In this document: piece after piece, positions 11,701-24,263 of the stretch
Position numbering within the stretch: the stretch's first letter is position 1
Layout of the letters: each line of letters starts with the position of its first letter
Assembly (NCBI RefSeq): GCF_030936135.1
Contig: NC_082595.1
Span: 19,915,930 to 19,979,929 of the forward strand
Length of the DNA: 64,000 nucleotides
Reading direction: 5' to 3'
DNA from: Gavia stellata
Taxonomy: Eukaryota; Chordata; Aves; Gaviiformes; Gaviidae
Notes under the pieces: model-generated
Told to the model about the DNA's origin: nothing
Database searches by the model: none
What the model saw: the letters and a program-made list of their open reading frames with translations, nothing else
Position numbers and translations under genes: made by a program

Positions 11701-14700
11701 CTTCTGCTTTAGTAGCTTTCCCCCAGTCATGCTCGGGCTTGCTCAAGAGGAATCCCCATCTGTACAGATGATATCTCAGCCGGCCGCACCTTGGGCAGCA
11801 GCAACAGCACGTCAGAGGGATGGGCTGAGCCTACGGGACCATGTCCCCGTTTCCCCCGCACATCTGCAGCTGAAAGGAGTGGAGGTGAAACCCGTAAAGA
11901 GGAAGCACACAGCAAGACAGGATGAGACCAAAACAGCCCGTGGCCAGACAAGTCTGAAGATAAGGGCTCAATGAATGCACAAGAAGAAACCCAGGCAGGC
12001 CAGGCTGGGAGAGAGTCCCGTGGATGGGGAATGAAAGAGGGGCAAGATGAGTTTCTCCATGCCCTGCTGTATCTGCCAGCAACACGTGGCTACCCCAAGG
12101 TCACCACTCAGGGAGCAGTACCAGAGGGGAGGAACAGGACTGCAGAAGGCCACCTGCCCATCGGTGGCCCCCAGGGTGCTGGGATGGAGAGTGGAGAGGG
12201 TTCCTCCTTCATTGCTTCATGTTCCTGGCCCCAGGACTGAGCTCAGAGCTGACAGACCTGGAAAGGAGTCAGGCCAGGAACGACACAAGGGAGCTGAGCA
12301 TGGAGCAACCTGTGGTGAGGGGCTGGGGGAGAAGGATGGGTACAGCTTACGCTGCAGCTGGGAGGTGCTCAAAACTGCCCTGCAGTGAGGGCCAAGGCAG
12401 GGGGGGCTGTGTAATCATTGGAAAGCTCAAAAGCCCCTCTAAATTCTTCCCCAAGCTAAGCACGGAGCCCCCGTTACGCATGGAGCCCCTGGCGGAGGAG
12501 GCTTGGAGGGCTCAGCTCAACCTCAAACACACTCCCCCACCCCAAATGCCCCTCTGCACTTTACGGGGGCTCCTCTCCCCCAGGAGAGCCTGAGCCCAGG
12601 GGTCGCTTGCTTGTCCCCAAAACAGGGCTGCTTCTGAAAGGGCAGGAAAAGCTGGCAGTCAACCAGCAGCGAGAGCACCTGCCCACAGCAGCCCCCTGCC
12701 CACTGCCACCCAGCTGCCTCCCGCACCCCAGGGCACGTTGGCCTCCCAGGGGAGAGGCTTTGTCCTTCCAGCTCTGGCTCATGCCTGTATGAGGACGGTG
12801 CCGGATGCAAACGTACAGAGCTGGCAGCAGGCAGAACCCTCAACCGGCGAGACCCGCCTGCACCCAGCGGGAGCTGCTGAACCACATGCACCTGGGCCAC
12901 ACTGCCCCCAATCCCGAGCCTCCCGAGCAGGTGGGAGAGCATCCCCAAGGCTGGATGGAGCGAACCTTGCCCCTGCACCCAGAGGACGGGCGGAAGGGCT
13001 GCAGCAGGCTGCCAGCTGTGCTGGGGGGCTGGCGCAGGGGCACAGCTCATTTTGCCCCAGCTCAGCAGTTTTTCAGAGGCTGGTCCAGGCTGCACAGCTG
13101 TTTCCAATTTAGGGGGGGGCAGAGGAGTGAAACCAGAGCCAGAATAACACAATCGTCCCCCGGCATCACCATCTCCCCAGCTCCCAAAATTTGGAGGGGC
13201 GATTCCTCCCTGCTGACCAGCAGCCCCCTGGCAGAAGCTGGGACGGACGTGCGGGGACTAACCACTGCTGGGCCTGCGGTGCATCGAGGTTGGCTCCGTC
13301 CTCCGCGTGTCAGCTGTGCCCAGTGGCTGGGACAGAAATACAAGGGCTATTTTGGGTCCTCGCAGACCAAAGTGGCCTTTCCCTTGTAGGCCAGGTCAGA
13401 AACAGGGGCCTTGGATGACTGCTGCTTTCGGCATGAAATGTCTGCAGCCCTACTGGGAAAGGGGATAGCGAGCAGGGAAGCAGGTTTTGGCACCCACCAT
13501 GGTCCCTCATGGTCCCTCTGCCAGCTGCCTGTCCTACCAAGATCCCGCTTGCTGCTCGGACAGCTGCAGCATCTTGCAAACCCTGAACTGGCTTCAGCTG
13601 CTAAATGCAGCCATTTCACAATGGACAGGGGCATGGCAGCTCTGCTCCAGGAGATGGGGCACATCTGTCACTCCCCCCACCCCCAAACACCCTTCATCTC
13701 AGCCAAGGGGCACCCCACATCACCAGAAACAAAAGGAGGCACAAGAGATGGATGCCCTGGCTGGGTTTGCTCTCCCGCCGTGGACCCTGCCCAAAGCCAA
13801 TCACTTCCAAAGTTGCAGCCAGCTCTGAGCAGCAGGGCAAAGCAGCCGTCCCCCCAAGTCCTAGGAGCTGGGGGCATTCCAGGAGCCAGACACATCTGCA
13901 CATTTCCCAGCTGATTTTAAATTTGGCTGAGGGGAAGATGCTCCCTGCTGAGAGCCAGGCTTGCCACGTGCCTGCTCTGCAGCAGCTCCAGAAGAGCTGT
14001 GTAGGCAGCACATGGTCTGGAAAGCCAAGGTAGCAGCACGCCAAGGACTTGGAGTAAACACCCAGGGCGGAAATGCCACCTCTGGCACCCCCTTCCCTCC
14101 TCCCTGAACAATTCAGCTTCCCCAAACACCCTGGCAGAACTAAGGTCTCAAACGTGGAGCCAGAGCAAGGCTCAAGGCAGACACCTCCTTCGGAGGGAGT
14201 AAGTCAGAGCCCAAACCTCCAGCCCTCTGCACTGGCCTCGGCTAACCTGCAGCAAACAGGAAAACGTTTATGTGAGTAGGATCAGGCAGGGAGAGCCAAC
14301 CGGAGGTAGGAAGCTCACCCCCGCGTCTGCCCAAACCCTGGCAAAATACACTCTCCCTCATGACCAACAATAATAAGCCTGGCCACAAGTCAGGAAAGGG
14401 CAAGTCACATCCCTTCTAAATCCCAGCCTACAGACGCTGCCTCATCCTTGTAACCAGCCACTAGCCGGTGTGCCACAGCCACGAGGTCCCGGGCTGCCTG
14501 GCACCACGAGCATTATCAGGGATGCCTCAGGTAGGCATGGAGAGCCCCACCTGAGAACCCCCAAGTGCTCTGCTCATGCTGAAATGATGCTTTGGAGAGG
14601 CAGGCATCAGCCTGCAGGCTCCACAAGCACCCCAGCCTCCCCTGCATTAATTTGGGGAGCAGAGGAGATGAGGTCAGCTCTGATACTCCCCTCTGAGAGA

Positions 14701-17700
14701 CCCAAGGGTACCATAGCCTCCATCAGAGTGGGCTGACTATCTGGCAAGGCGTCCTGCCGGAGCTTGCCCAAGTGCCTGAACACGCTGGGATGCTGATGCA
14801 CTCCCATGGCGATGCTGGGCGATAGGGAGCCCAGGCGCTGACCCCTGCTGAAGCAAGCCCTTTCTGGCACACTGCATCCCCCTCGCAGCCACGGGGGAAG
14901 GAAGGGACAGCTGGTGACAGATGACTTCTGTTTGTTTATTGGCAGCCAGGCAATTTACTGCTGTTGGGTTTTGTTTCTAGTCGAAGGCTCCTCTTTTGGA
15001 GCAAGCCCAGCTGCAGAGCCCAGGCAGGGGGAGAGTGGGGCCCTATGGCAGCTCCCTCGACCCCCTGCGAGGTACAACTCCTGCCCCGCATCGCCCGGGC
15101 ACCCCGCACCTGCTGCCACTGGGGTTACAGCCCCGTCCAGGAACATGCCGGCAGATCAGTTCCCTGATGTGGTTCACCATGCAGTTACACCAGCCTTGTA
15201 TTGTCATGAGGAGAGGGTGTGAAGACGGGAAGGAGAAGCTGCAGGGGAGGGTGGATCGCTTCTTAATAGCTTGGTTGTGTTGCTGTTGCTCTGCCTCCTC
15301 CTGTGGTTAATGGATAACGCTCCCGCTCTTGTTAGGACAGCGTAGAGACCTACCCAACCCCGCCATCCTCAGCCGCAGCCCAACACCTACAAACCCTGAT
15401 GGGCTGAAAGCACTGTGCTTTCAACGTGTACCCCCCAGAAGCAAACTCTCCAAGGGGGCAGAGATCCTGTGTGGAGCAAGTACCATTGGGGAGCTCATCC
15501 ACAGCACCGAGGGAGGATATCCCAGGCAAAAAAATAGAATTGCCTCCAACTTGGTCCTGAGGCCAGGAAAAGACAAGGCCTGTCAAAGGCAGGGCAGGCA
15601 GGTCCTTCAACCCTGAGCCCCTGGCCAGGACCAAGAAGGGAGCTGTGCCACCAGTCCCTCCTGCCTCCCCAAGCTGTTCTCCAGGAGTAATCCCCAAGCC
15701 TAAAAGGAGGGAGCTCCTCTCACGAGGGTTTCCCACGAGCAAAGCTGTAGCAAAACTCTAACAGGGCTGCCCACCCCAAAGCTCTCACCATCTTTGAGCT
15801 CCTCCAGGTGAGCCGGACTTCGGCCACAGGTGTAAATCACCTGGCTCCCTGTCCCTGCATGGCATCGGTGGGTGGCTGTGCTAGGTGTGATGAAGCAGGC
15901 AGGGGTGAGGACCATGCCCAGAGCCGCAGCATGGGCAGCAGCAGGAGAAACCAAGCGGCGTGGCCCAGGTGGGACGCCCCTCTCCCCAGCAGCCTTGCAG
16001 GAGGCTGGGGCCATTTCAGTGGCAGTCCGGGGGCACTGGTATGCATTCAGGTTGATGGCTTGCCCCCAGCACAGCAAGACTGATGACCCAGTCCTGCTGC
16101 CCTGACTCAGCCTTGGTACGTGGCTGGAGCGGGCTGCTTGCTGGGCAGGAAGCTGACAGCACGACCCTCCGGTCCTGCCGCTGCTCCCAACCCAGCCACA
16201 TGCCTCCCAGCCTTGCTCTTCTCCACCTCCAGCCCCTGCCTGCCTCATCCCTCTGCGTCTTCCCGATCCACTCACTCCATGAATTTCCAGCTGGAAATTT
16301 CACAGCAAGGTGCTTTCCCATCAGACAAGTCCTAAAGGAAATGAACGAAAGCAAATCCCACTGGCAGTAGTGTGGTGGGAAGAAGGCAAGAAGGCTCTGT
16401 GGAAATCTGCCTAATTTCCTTCTGGCTTCTTCTGCATGAGCCGGCAAGCAGGCAATAGGTCTCTGCTCCCCTTTGGCCTCAAAAAAAGCTGATCTCTTGG
16501 AGATGAAGTCTGACTGTGATCATCCACGGCTTAACGAAGAGGCTGAAAGAGAGCTTTGAGCACTGCACCCAGAATGCCAGGCTCACCGATATGTGTCACG
16601 GATGGTGCGTGACAGCCACGCATACCCAGTGCTTTAAGCCTCCCCTTTCTCAGGGATCAGTGAGACCTGGGAAAAGCCTGCTGCAAGCCGAAGCAGGACC
16701 ACAATGTCACAACAGTGATGTTCTTCACACCACCAGCATCAGCAATGAAGTTACAAAGGGCTAGCGCTATCCCTACGCAACAGATTCCCTTGTCTCATGG
16801 GAGCAACAACCCTTGTACACATTCCTCACGCAGCACCATGGCTCATCTCCCACACGGGGACCCCAGAGCTCATGTACAGCCAATCCCGCGACCAGGTCTT
16901 CGGGGTCTGGAGTGGGAGATGGGGTGCAGCTCAGCTGGGGGCAGTGGGGTCCCTCCAGACCACACATCCTGAGGTAACCAAACCCACCCAGGGTCTACCC
17001 CTACTCCGCACGCTTCATTCCCCATCCCACGTCTTGCACACTGTTAACCTAGAAAGCACTTAGTCTTTATCGCACTGCTTAATCAAATCCTAATAGCTGT
17101 GTGGCTGTTAAAACCCTGACTCCTGCCCATCTGCAAATGCCTGTAGCTCACATCGCACAGTGCTTTGCATCTGAGCTTGCTGGTAGCTGAGTACAAGTTA
17201 GCATGGAGATATGACCCTGAGAGCTCGTGGTCCTGCAGCCCCAGCAGCACCAGTCACAAGGCAGAGCTAGGCGCTGGGGGGGCTCAGGAAAGCACAGAGA
17301 GGTGAGCGGAGTTTGCACTGTGGGGTCAGTACAGAGCTGGCAAGGACTGAAAGCAAACAGCACTCTGCTGATAAGAACGGGTGTTGCAGCTTCCTTAACA
17401 CTTGCCAAGGCCCTGGATGTTACGCTGGACAAAAACAACTGACATCTATATCTGTCCTACAGAAAGCACTGGAGGCTGCTTGTTGGCTTCCCAAAGCCCG
17501 TGCCCGGTGCCTTCCCATCTGGACAGGGCAGGCAGGTGCTCGTGGGCTCCCTCTGGCCCAACGGGCCGGTCCCCAGCCCTGCCCCTGCCAGTGGAGCTAG
17601 GAGTGGAGCCAGGCAGAGCAAGGAAGGTGCAGCACGGGAGTGGGTGAATGGGTGCTTGTCCTCCTCGCCCTGGCTTCTGCCCAGACCATAACAAAGAGGG

Positions 17701-19299
17701 AGACAGGTCAGGCCAGGGCAAGGACAAAGCCCATGGCTCATCTTCAAAGAGAAAGAGGCTCATTAATACCTCCCAGCCCAAAATAATGACAGCAGGGATG
17801 CCATGATGGGGAAATGATGCCAGTAGTTAATTACACAGCTTGGGGAGGAAGGGAAAAGAGGGACAACTGCAGGATGGAGGTGCCACACTGCCCTGTGTGC
17901 TGGCACTACATTTGATGCTTCAGGCTGGAGTGAATTTCTTCATCCTCTTCACTCCAGGTACCTGGTACAGCGTAGGCCCTGGCCTCCCATCTGTGCTAGC
18001 TGGGGAGGAACAGCCACTCTGCAAACTATCTATCTTCTGCGACCTACATTACAGCCCTCGGTGCAGTAAGAAAAGCACCCCTGCTCTGTGAAGACCTTCT
18101 CGGTGAGCCAAGAGCGAGCTGACCTGTCTTTTCCAGGAGCAAAACGCAACGGCAGGAGCAGGAGTGCTCCAGAGGGCACATGCATGATGTCCGCACTGCA
18201 CTGACACTGTATCAACGGCCCATGAGCTGCACTCGGACAACCAGTGAACCTGAGAGAAAAGCATCCCTGCCTAGTCATGTCCTGAGATAGCTTTGTAGGG
18301 ACGGCAGGCCTGAGGGAGCCCAAGGCTGTCCGGCAGCTCACAGGGGCTGGCGAGCGGAAACGATGCCGCCAAGCCGGGATGCGGTGCGGGAGGGGAGTGG
18401 GATTTCCCGTGTCGGCATTCACAGAAGTCCCTCAATTGTGTCAGCTCACAACAGGCAACTGAGGGGCCATCGGGCTGCTTCCTGCTTCGGAGCAGCCGGG
18501 AAGTGCATCCAGCTGTGGCCAACAGCTGCACGAATTCCTCCTGCAGCCCCTAGCCCGGGGGAATCTACTGGGCTCAAGGATACAGGCTCACTTGTCTGTG
18601 ATCCCGCAGCCCCGAGGCTTGGCCGCTGCTGCCTTCCCACACAGCCCGCAGCTCCACAGCCCGTTCCCAAAAGGCAGATGGGAGCGCTGGTGAATAGAGG
18701 CAGGGACTGTGTCAGTCTGGCAGTATTAGCACCTAGCAGGGGTGAGAGGCTCAGATTTAACTACAGGGGTGGGAAGGACAGCACAAAAGGGCTCCAGAGG
18801 AGCTCTCGGCGCTCCTGCCTGGACCAGGCTCTCCGTTAACACAGCTGGTTTGCTCAGGAACAGAAAGAAATGCTTACTGAAATCTTCCACAGCACCCTAC
18901 AGCCAACTCAGAGCATTTTCTTGAGCAGGACCTGGAGCAACCCCGGCCCAGTGGCTTTGCTGCCAGCCAAGGGGGCTCTGCCCTGCTGCTTGCACAGCGG
19001 CACATGGCACCCAGCCCACGCGCCTTCCAGTGGGTCATCCCAACGCGCGCCTGGCCGCGGCACCCAGCAGCCGCTGTTGTGCACACACACGAGTGCTCGG
19101 CAGAGATGCACATCCCTGCAGCCGGAGGACTGCTGAACAACCCCTCGGTGAAGTCCTGCATCCCAGGCATCAGAGCACTAGCGCGCTTCACATCCCCAAA
19201 GCCCCAGGCTGGCTGCTCTGCTTCGCATCCCCAAAACCACATGCTCTCCCCCCGGCAGTACCTACGAAAGGGGATTTGGAGTTGCCGTGCGAGGCAGCG

Positions 19300-20055
19300 A
19301 GGAAGAAAACCCCCCTTCCCGAAAGGCAGCATCTAGGCAACACCTCGAGCCGCGACCCACACGCCGCCTCCCCCCCACGCTGCGGCGTCGGATCCTGAGC
19401 TTGCAACCCGCCCCGCCGCTCCCCCCGAGGCGCCTAGCAGCGTTTCAAAGCTCCTAGCAGCAGCTGCTAGCAGCGTGGGGAACCCACGCACCCGGAGGGA
19501 GCCGGGGGGGCTGCAAGCTCAGCGACCCTGGGCCAATACCTTAAACACGGGCGCCCACCGCTGCCCCCCTCTCCTTGCCGGCTCCGGCGCCTTCTGTCCC
19601 CGATGCGGATGGGAAAGCACCTCCTCTCCCCCCGCTTCGCAAACTCCTCCCCCTCGTCTTTTTGCCGCCTTCAGCACCACGCGGTTCCCGCGTGGGGGAG
19701 ACGGCGGGTTTTCCTTCCTCCTCCCGCCTTCCCCCGCTCTCCGCTCCCGGGGGGAGGCGCCGCGACCCTCTGCGGGCAGCGGTACCCACCCCACGGCTGG
19801 ACCCACCTGCCCCGCGCTCTTCCACGCCGCGCCGCGCCGCGCCGCTTACTGGTGCCGGCCCTCGCTGTGGGCTTGCCCGCCCCTGGCCCCCCCCCTTTCC
19901 GCGCCTCCCCGCGTGCCCACGCCCCGCAGCCGGCGGGGAAACCCGCGGCCCTCCCAGCCCGGGCTTCAGGCTGCTTTAGCAATGCACAGCCCTGGTGCAA
20001 GGACAGCAACACCCCCCCACTATGCTCCTGAGCTGCACCCAGCTCCGGGTTTGCA
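19300..20055. promoter_or_regulatory. CpG island, candidate distal promoter / first exon of SLC29A1
   Basis: This dense CpG block is rich in GCCGC and CCCCGC motifs and includes a (GCCGC)n run at about 19,826-19,846. No protein with family features is encoded. On the minus strand a strong donor GTAAGC follows position 19,850, and a second (GTGGGT) lies near 19,801-19,806. Either could end a non-coding exon that splices to the SLC29A1 acceptor at 4,012. No TATA element was seen. Promoter use and direction are inferred. Confidence 0.5.
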
Positions 20056-20231
20056 TTAGTACCCACACGTTAGTAAATACTATAGCCCTAAAGGGAGCTA
20101 CACATTGTATTATGGCTCTAAATGGAGTGTGAACTAGCCCCGTTCGCTAGATCCATCACTTGTCCCCACGCTGCATCCTGATCCAGACAAAAACCCTCTC
20201 TGCTGGCAGTCACCGCTTATGGGTGTAAATT

Positions 20232-20292
20232 TTTATATATATATATATATGGGTGCATATATACGGGGGTGTGTATATACGTGTATATATAA
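20232..20292. repeat. TA-rich microsatellite
   Basis: This is an interrupted (TA)n tract with TATATATA runs broken by GGGTGCATA and CGTG units, lying just 3' of the CpG island. It is a simple repeat only. Confidence 0.85.
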
Positions 20293-21479
20293 CTATCTTG
20301 GGTTGCGGAGAGGGTTGAAGACAGCCTTTTGCACTGTGCATTCATGGTGGTGCCACCCGGGAAGGCAGACAACGTGCTGACCCCTCTGAAATCTAGCAAT
20401 TCCCCTGTACCCAGAGGATATAAGTATCATGTGAACCCAGTATCCAAAGGGCAGGCGTGGACTCTAAGCTGGGTTTTTTTTCAGGCTGCTGGTCTCCAGG
20501 CTCCTATCTCTCCAGAATAGATATCCACTCTACTGTGATAAAAGCCTGTTGTTCTACTTAAGTGCCAAGCTGCAGCAGGACTCCGGGTACTTTGTCCCCC
20601 AGCAAAGGGGAGTGCACCTGAATTCAACCTCATATCTGGGTGGTTAAACGGTCTGTAGAAACCTTTTTTATCTAGCTCGGTGTTTTAAGGTGCTTCTGCC
20701 GGGAGCACAGAGCCCTTCTCAGCTCTCTCCGTTCATTTATGCCATGCGGCCGCAGGCAGCAGCACCAGGAAGTCCCTGCTGCAGCTTTGACTGCGAAAGC
20801 GTTTGCTCCATTAATAAACAGCCTCAGAAAATTCTCTGCAGACAGCGATCAGTTTGGGTTAGAAATTAAAATCAGAAGTTAAAACACCCCCAAATGCTCT
20901 GGCAGATTCCCATCCTCACTATCTCTCAGCAAGATGATCTCTAACACACATCTCCCTGCAGAATCCAAACACCAAGCTTGTATTTTAAGACAAACCTGCA
21001 AAACATTGCCACGTAAGCAAAAAGTCCCCAAGACCTGAGAAAAAGGCAGTGGGGACAGGGGTGAGATGGCTACCGGTGCTTTCTGAGACTCAGTGATGAC
21101 ACTGTGGAGTGTCACCCTCAGGAAGCGACTTCTTCGCTGTCCTGCTCAGTGGCAGCGTCTGCCGCTGGATCTCTCTGCACTGGTGGTTGATGTTTGTGGC
21201 GGTTATGGGTTTCTGGGGTGAGATAGCAGGGTGCACTGACAACATGAAGTGAGCAGCAGACAATGTTGTCAGGTAATAAGACAGGAGGCTCTTGTCTTAA
21301 ATGTGAGATTCATATCAGATCAAATTAAATTTAAAAGCTCCCATCTCCAATTAAGCTCCTGCTGCATCTCCCAGGCAATGACGGATCCAAGCCCTGGGCC
21401 TGCCTTTCTTCAGCCTACTTTCCCTAAGCCTTTCTGATCTGGAAGATCTTCTGGGGGAACTGCAACACAGGCAAAACCT

Positions 21480-21527
21480 CTCTCCTCTCCCTCTCCCTCT
21501 CCCTCTCCCTCTCCCTTCCCTCCTTCC
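21480..21527. repeat. (CTCTCC)n / (CTCCCT)n pyrimidine microsatellite
   Basis: Tandem hexamers of CTCTCC with one or two variants make one strand almost pure pyrimidine. It has no coding role. Confidence 0.85.
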
Positions 21528-24250
21528 ACCCCAGTATAAAGGGAAAAACATGAACCACAATCATTTCAAAGTAGACAGGGGAAAAAAAGGCAAAATAGAA
21601 GAGCAAGGTCGCCTGCTTTGGGATGTTTCACGTCACCTCCTCTCTAGCTTTGAGATGTGCCGCATTGTCACCTACGGAGGCCTATGAGCCTCTATGGAAG
21701 TCCCCGGGACATCAATGCTGCAGCACCTTGGGCCCCATTTTTCCCCTCGAGATGTCCACACTCGCCACTCAGCAGCATTGAGCTAAAATTTGAGCATCAC
21801 TACAATTTTATTTTTCTATATAAACTCCAACTTTAGCACAGGCTAAAAGCTGCGGGAACCGATCCCCCAGGGACTCCCGAGCATGGGGTCCAGACTGGCG
21901 GTGCCCAGCCAAACCACCACCACGGTTCCAGAAGCCAGGACAAAGGCTCTCAGCATCATTAAGAGCCTCAGACCCCACCGGGAGGAGGAACACCACAAAA
22001 TTTACCTTTGACTGGATATTCCAGGAAGTCTCTGCTTCAGGATGGGGTGTGTATAGCCGCTGCCTCACCCCAGGCTTTCAGCAGCCGAGTGCATAGCACT
22101 TACCATCCCCAAAGTAGGGGATTAAATGTCTTCTAATTCACAGCTCTGGTCCTGTTCACAAAGCCACTCCGGAGCACTGAAATCAACATCTCTCAGTAGA
22201 GCTGTCTCTCAGTGGAGATGTGGGGTTTGAAATCCATTAGCGCTGAACGGCGTCGCAGCCACCGGTGACTGCAGGCAGACAGGAGGCCAACAGCATACCC
22301 GAGGGCAGGTGAGGAGAAAGGCAGCTTCCAGTTCCAAAGTACAGTGTGGGCCTCCAGCTGCTTCTCTGCATGCAAACCTGCGCTCCACCCACCACCGACT
22401 TGCAGGATGGGCTCTAACGATGCCTTCCTTTGGGCAAGCAGGAGACCCGGAGCGAGCAAGACACTGTGGAGTGAGAAAAGCTAAGGCTGGAAGAGAGTGT
22501 CCTTTAAAATCCAGCCCTGGCTGGCGCAGGACAGAGGAGATGTCACTGAAGGGTCTCATCTCGGGAGAGGCACTTCAGGCCCTGGGGAGCACATCCGCCC
22601 TCAAGAGCAATGCATGGTCCATGGGCTGGGTGACACCAACGCCAGCGTGTAGTCTCAGGGGGCTGACACCTCCTCTGTGAGGGAAGGTGATAAACTGCAC
22701 GGCCGGTGACAACTCACTTGTCACCCCGCAACCACGAGCCCTTGCTGAAGGGCCAAGCTGCCTTGCTTGATCTTGATGGGATGCGTTGCCTTTGCGGAGC
22801 CCTCTGCTCCCAGATGACTCTCATGTTATCGTGTTGGCTGTTGTGAGTATAATAACAAGCCTCCCAGAAGAAGCAAACAGCTACAGAAACAGTTTCTGCT
22901 CCAAACTAGAAATAGCTGGTGCTTTGCCCAGCACTGGTACTGGGCCGACCACAGTACAACACCAGTACGACACACAGAGCTAGATCTTTCTCCCCTGTGT
23001 AATTTGGGCAAGGAGAAAAGGCAGCCTCAAGCGGGGCCCAGGGACTTGTTGCTCTTCCACCCTCTCCATCCCCGAAGCAGCAGTGTCGTGCCAAAATACG
23101 CTGCTGCTGTTGGCAGATTGCTGTGCTCCCCTGAGCAAAGGGAGAAGGCAGAGCCCTGCTTTCCCGGAGGAAGACAGCCAGCAAAGCCTCTCCCTTACAC
23201 AAGGCCGGGAGTCCCATGGACACGTTCCCCAGGACATGCCAATGGGGCGCAAGCTGCCCCCCAGCCCTTCGCGTTTGCTTTGTGAAACCTCAAATGTGCG
23301 CCGCAGGCATTGCGACGCCATCACCTGGAGCCCAATTTGTACGCTCTGCTCAAAACTAGGGTGTAACAGGCAGAACAAACAGGCGAAGTGCTCTCCCTTC
23401 AGAGGTGCTTGCTGCCAAACCTTTCACAAAAGCTGCTTTTTTTTCCCCCCTTGTAGCAATTCCCCGCTTCAACCAAAGCGACGAAATCCAAAAGGGGAAA
23501 GCAAACAAACAGCTGGCTTGGAAAGCAAGAGCAAAAAGGGAGATTTATTCCAGGCTGTGGGTAATGCATCATATGAGCTGAAGGAATATTTTCCATGCCT
23601 CTTGGGCAATATTTGAGTTTTAGGGCCTGAGGAGCTAGGCAGCATTTGCAGGCAGTTAGCGTTTCCAGGCTCCTTTACACTTGGCACCCACGTCAACCGT
23701 TTTCCTTGGAGATTTGCAAGCACTTTGCAACCGTACATTAATTATCCCACCAGCCCTCCTCCTCCACAATGAGATTTCTCTTTCCCTCTAATGTGCCTGT
23801 GATAGGGGCAGGGGAAACTGAGGCATGGCGAGGCTGTCAGCCTGCAGCAGGGCTGAGGTAGGGGGGCTGCATGCTGTCCAGCTCCCCTTTCCATTGCAAA
23901 ACTGCCCTTCCCTTCACAAAGCGTGATCCACAGTGACAGTGTTTCCCTCCACCAGGCGCTTCCCACCCCATCCCCGAGGAAGGCACAGGCAGATCAGCTC
24001 AGAGAGCCTCAGTACCACAGAGCAGAGAAATAGAGAACCAGTGTGCTTAAAAGGCCGAGCAGGCAGGCAGGAGTGGGGTGGCAAGCAGATTAGCAGCCGT
24101 ATCCGATTCTCTGCACGTGTGACAAGGCAGCGGAGCACAGTCGGGTTGGGAAAGGGGGAGAAGGGGTGTTTTAATCAGTCACATGGAGGGAAACACGGAA
24201 GATGCTGGACCTCTGTCAAGTGCCAGCAGGTTATTAACCTACTAGCCAAT

Positions 24251-24263
24251 GGGGGGGGGGGGG
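24251..24263. repeat. Homopolymer G13
   Basis: This is a run of 13 G residues. It is a likely sequencing-error or length-polymorphism site, and could form a G-rich structure. Confidence 0.9.

Larger units (their letters stand above)
4013..19299. other. Non-coding interval upstream of the SLC29A1 start exon
   Basis: This is either the long first intron or the upstream flank of SLC29A1. ORFs occur on both strands but are the GC-driven open frames expected here: none shows a recognisable domain, and I could not build splice-consistent exon chains from them. It contains degraded repeat fragments near 7.65-7.76 kb and 8.33-8.72 kb. I see no RNA gene. A non-coding first exon, an enhancer or a lncRNA could be hidden here and could not be seen by eye. 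Confidence 0.6.
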
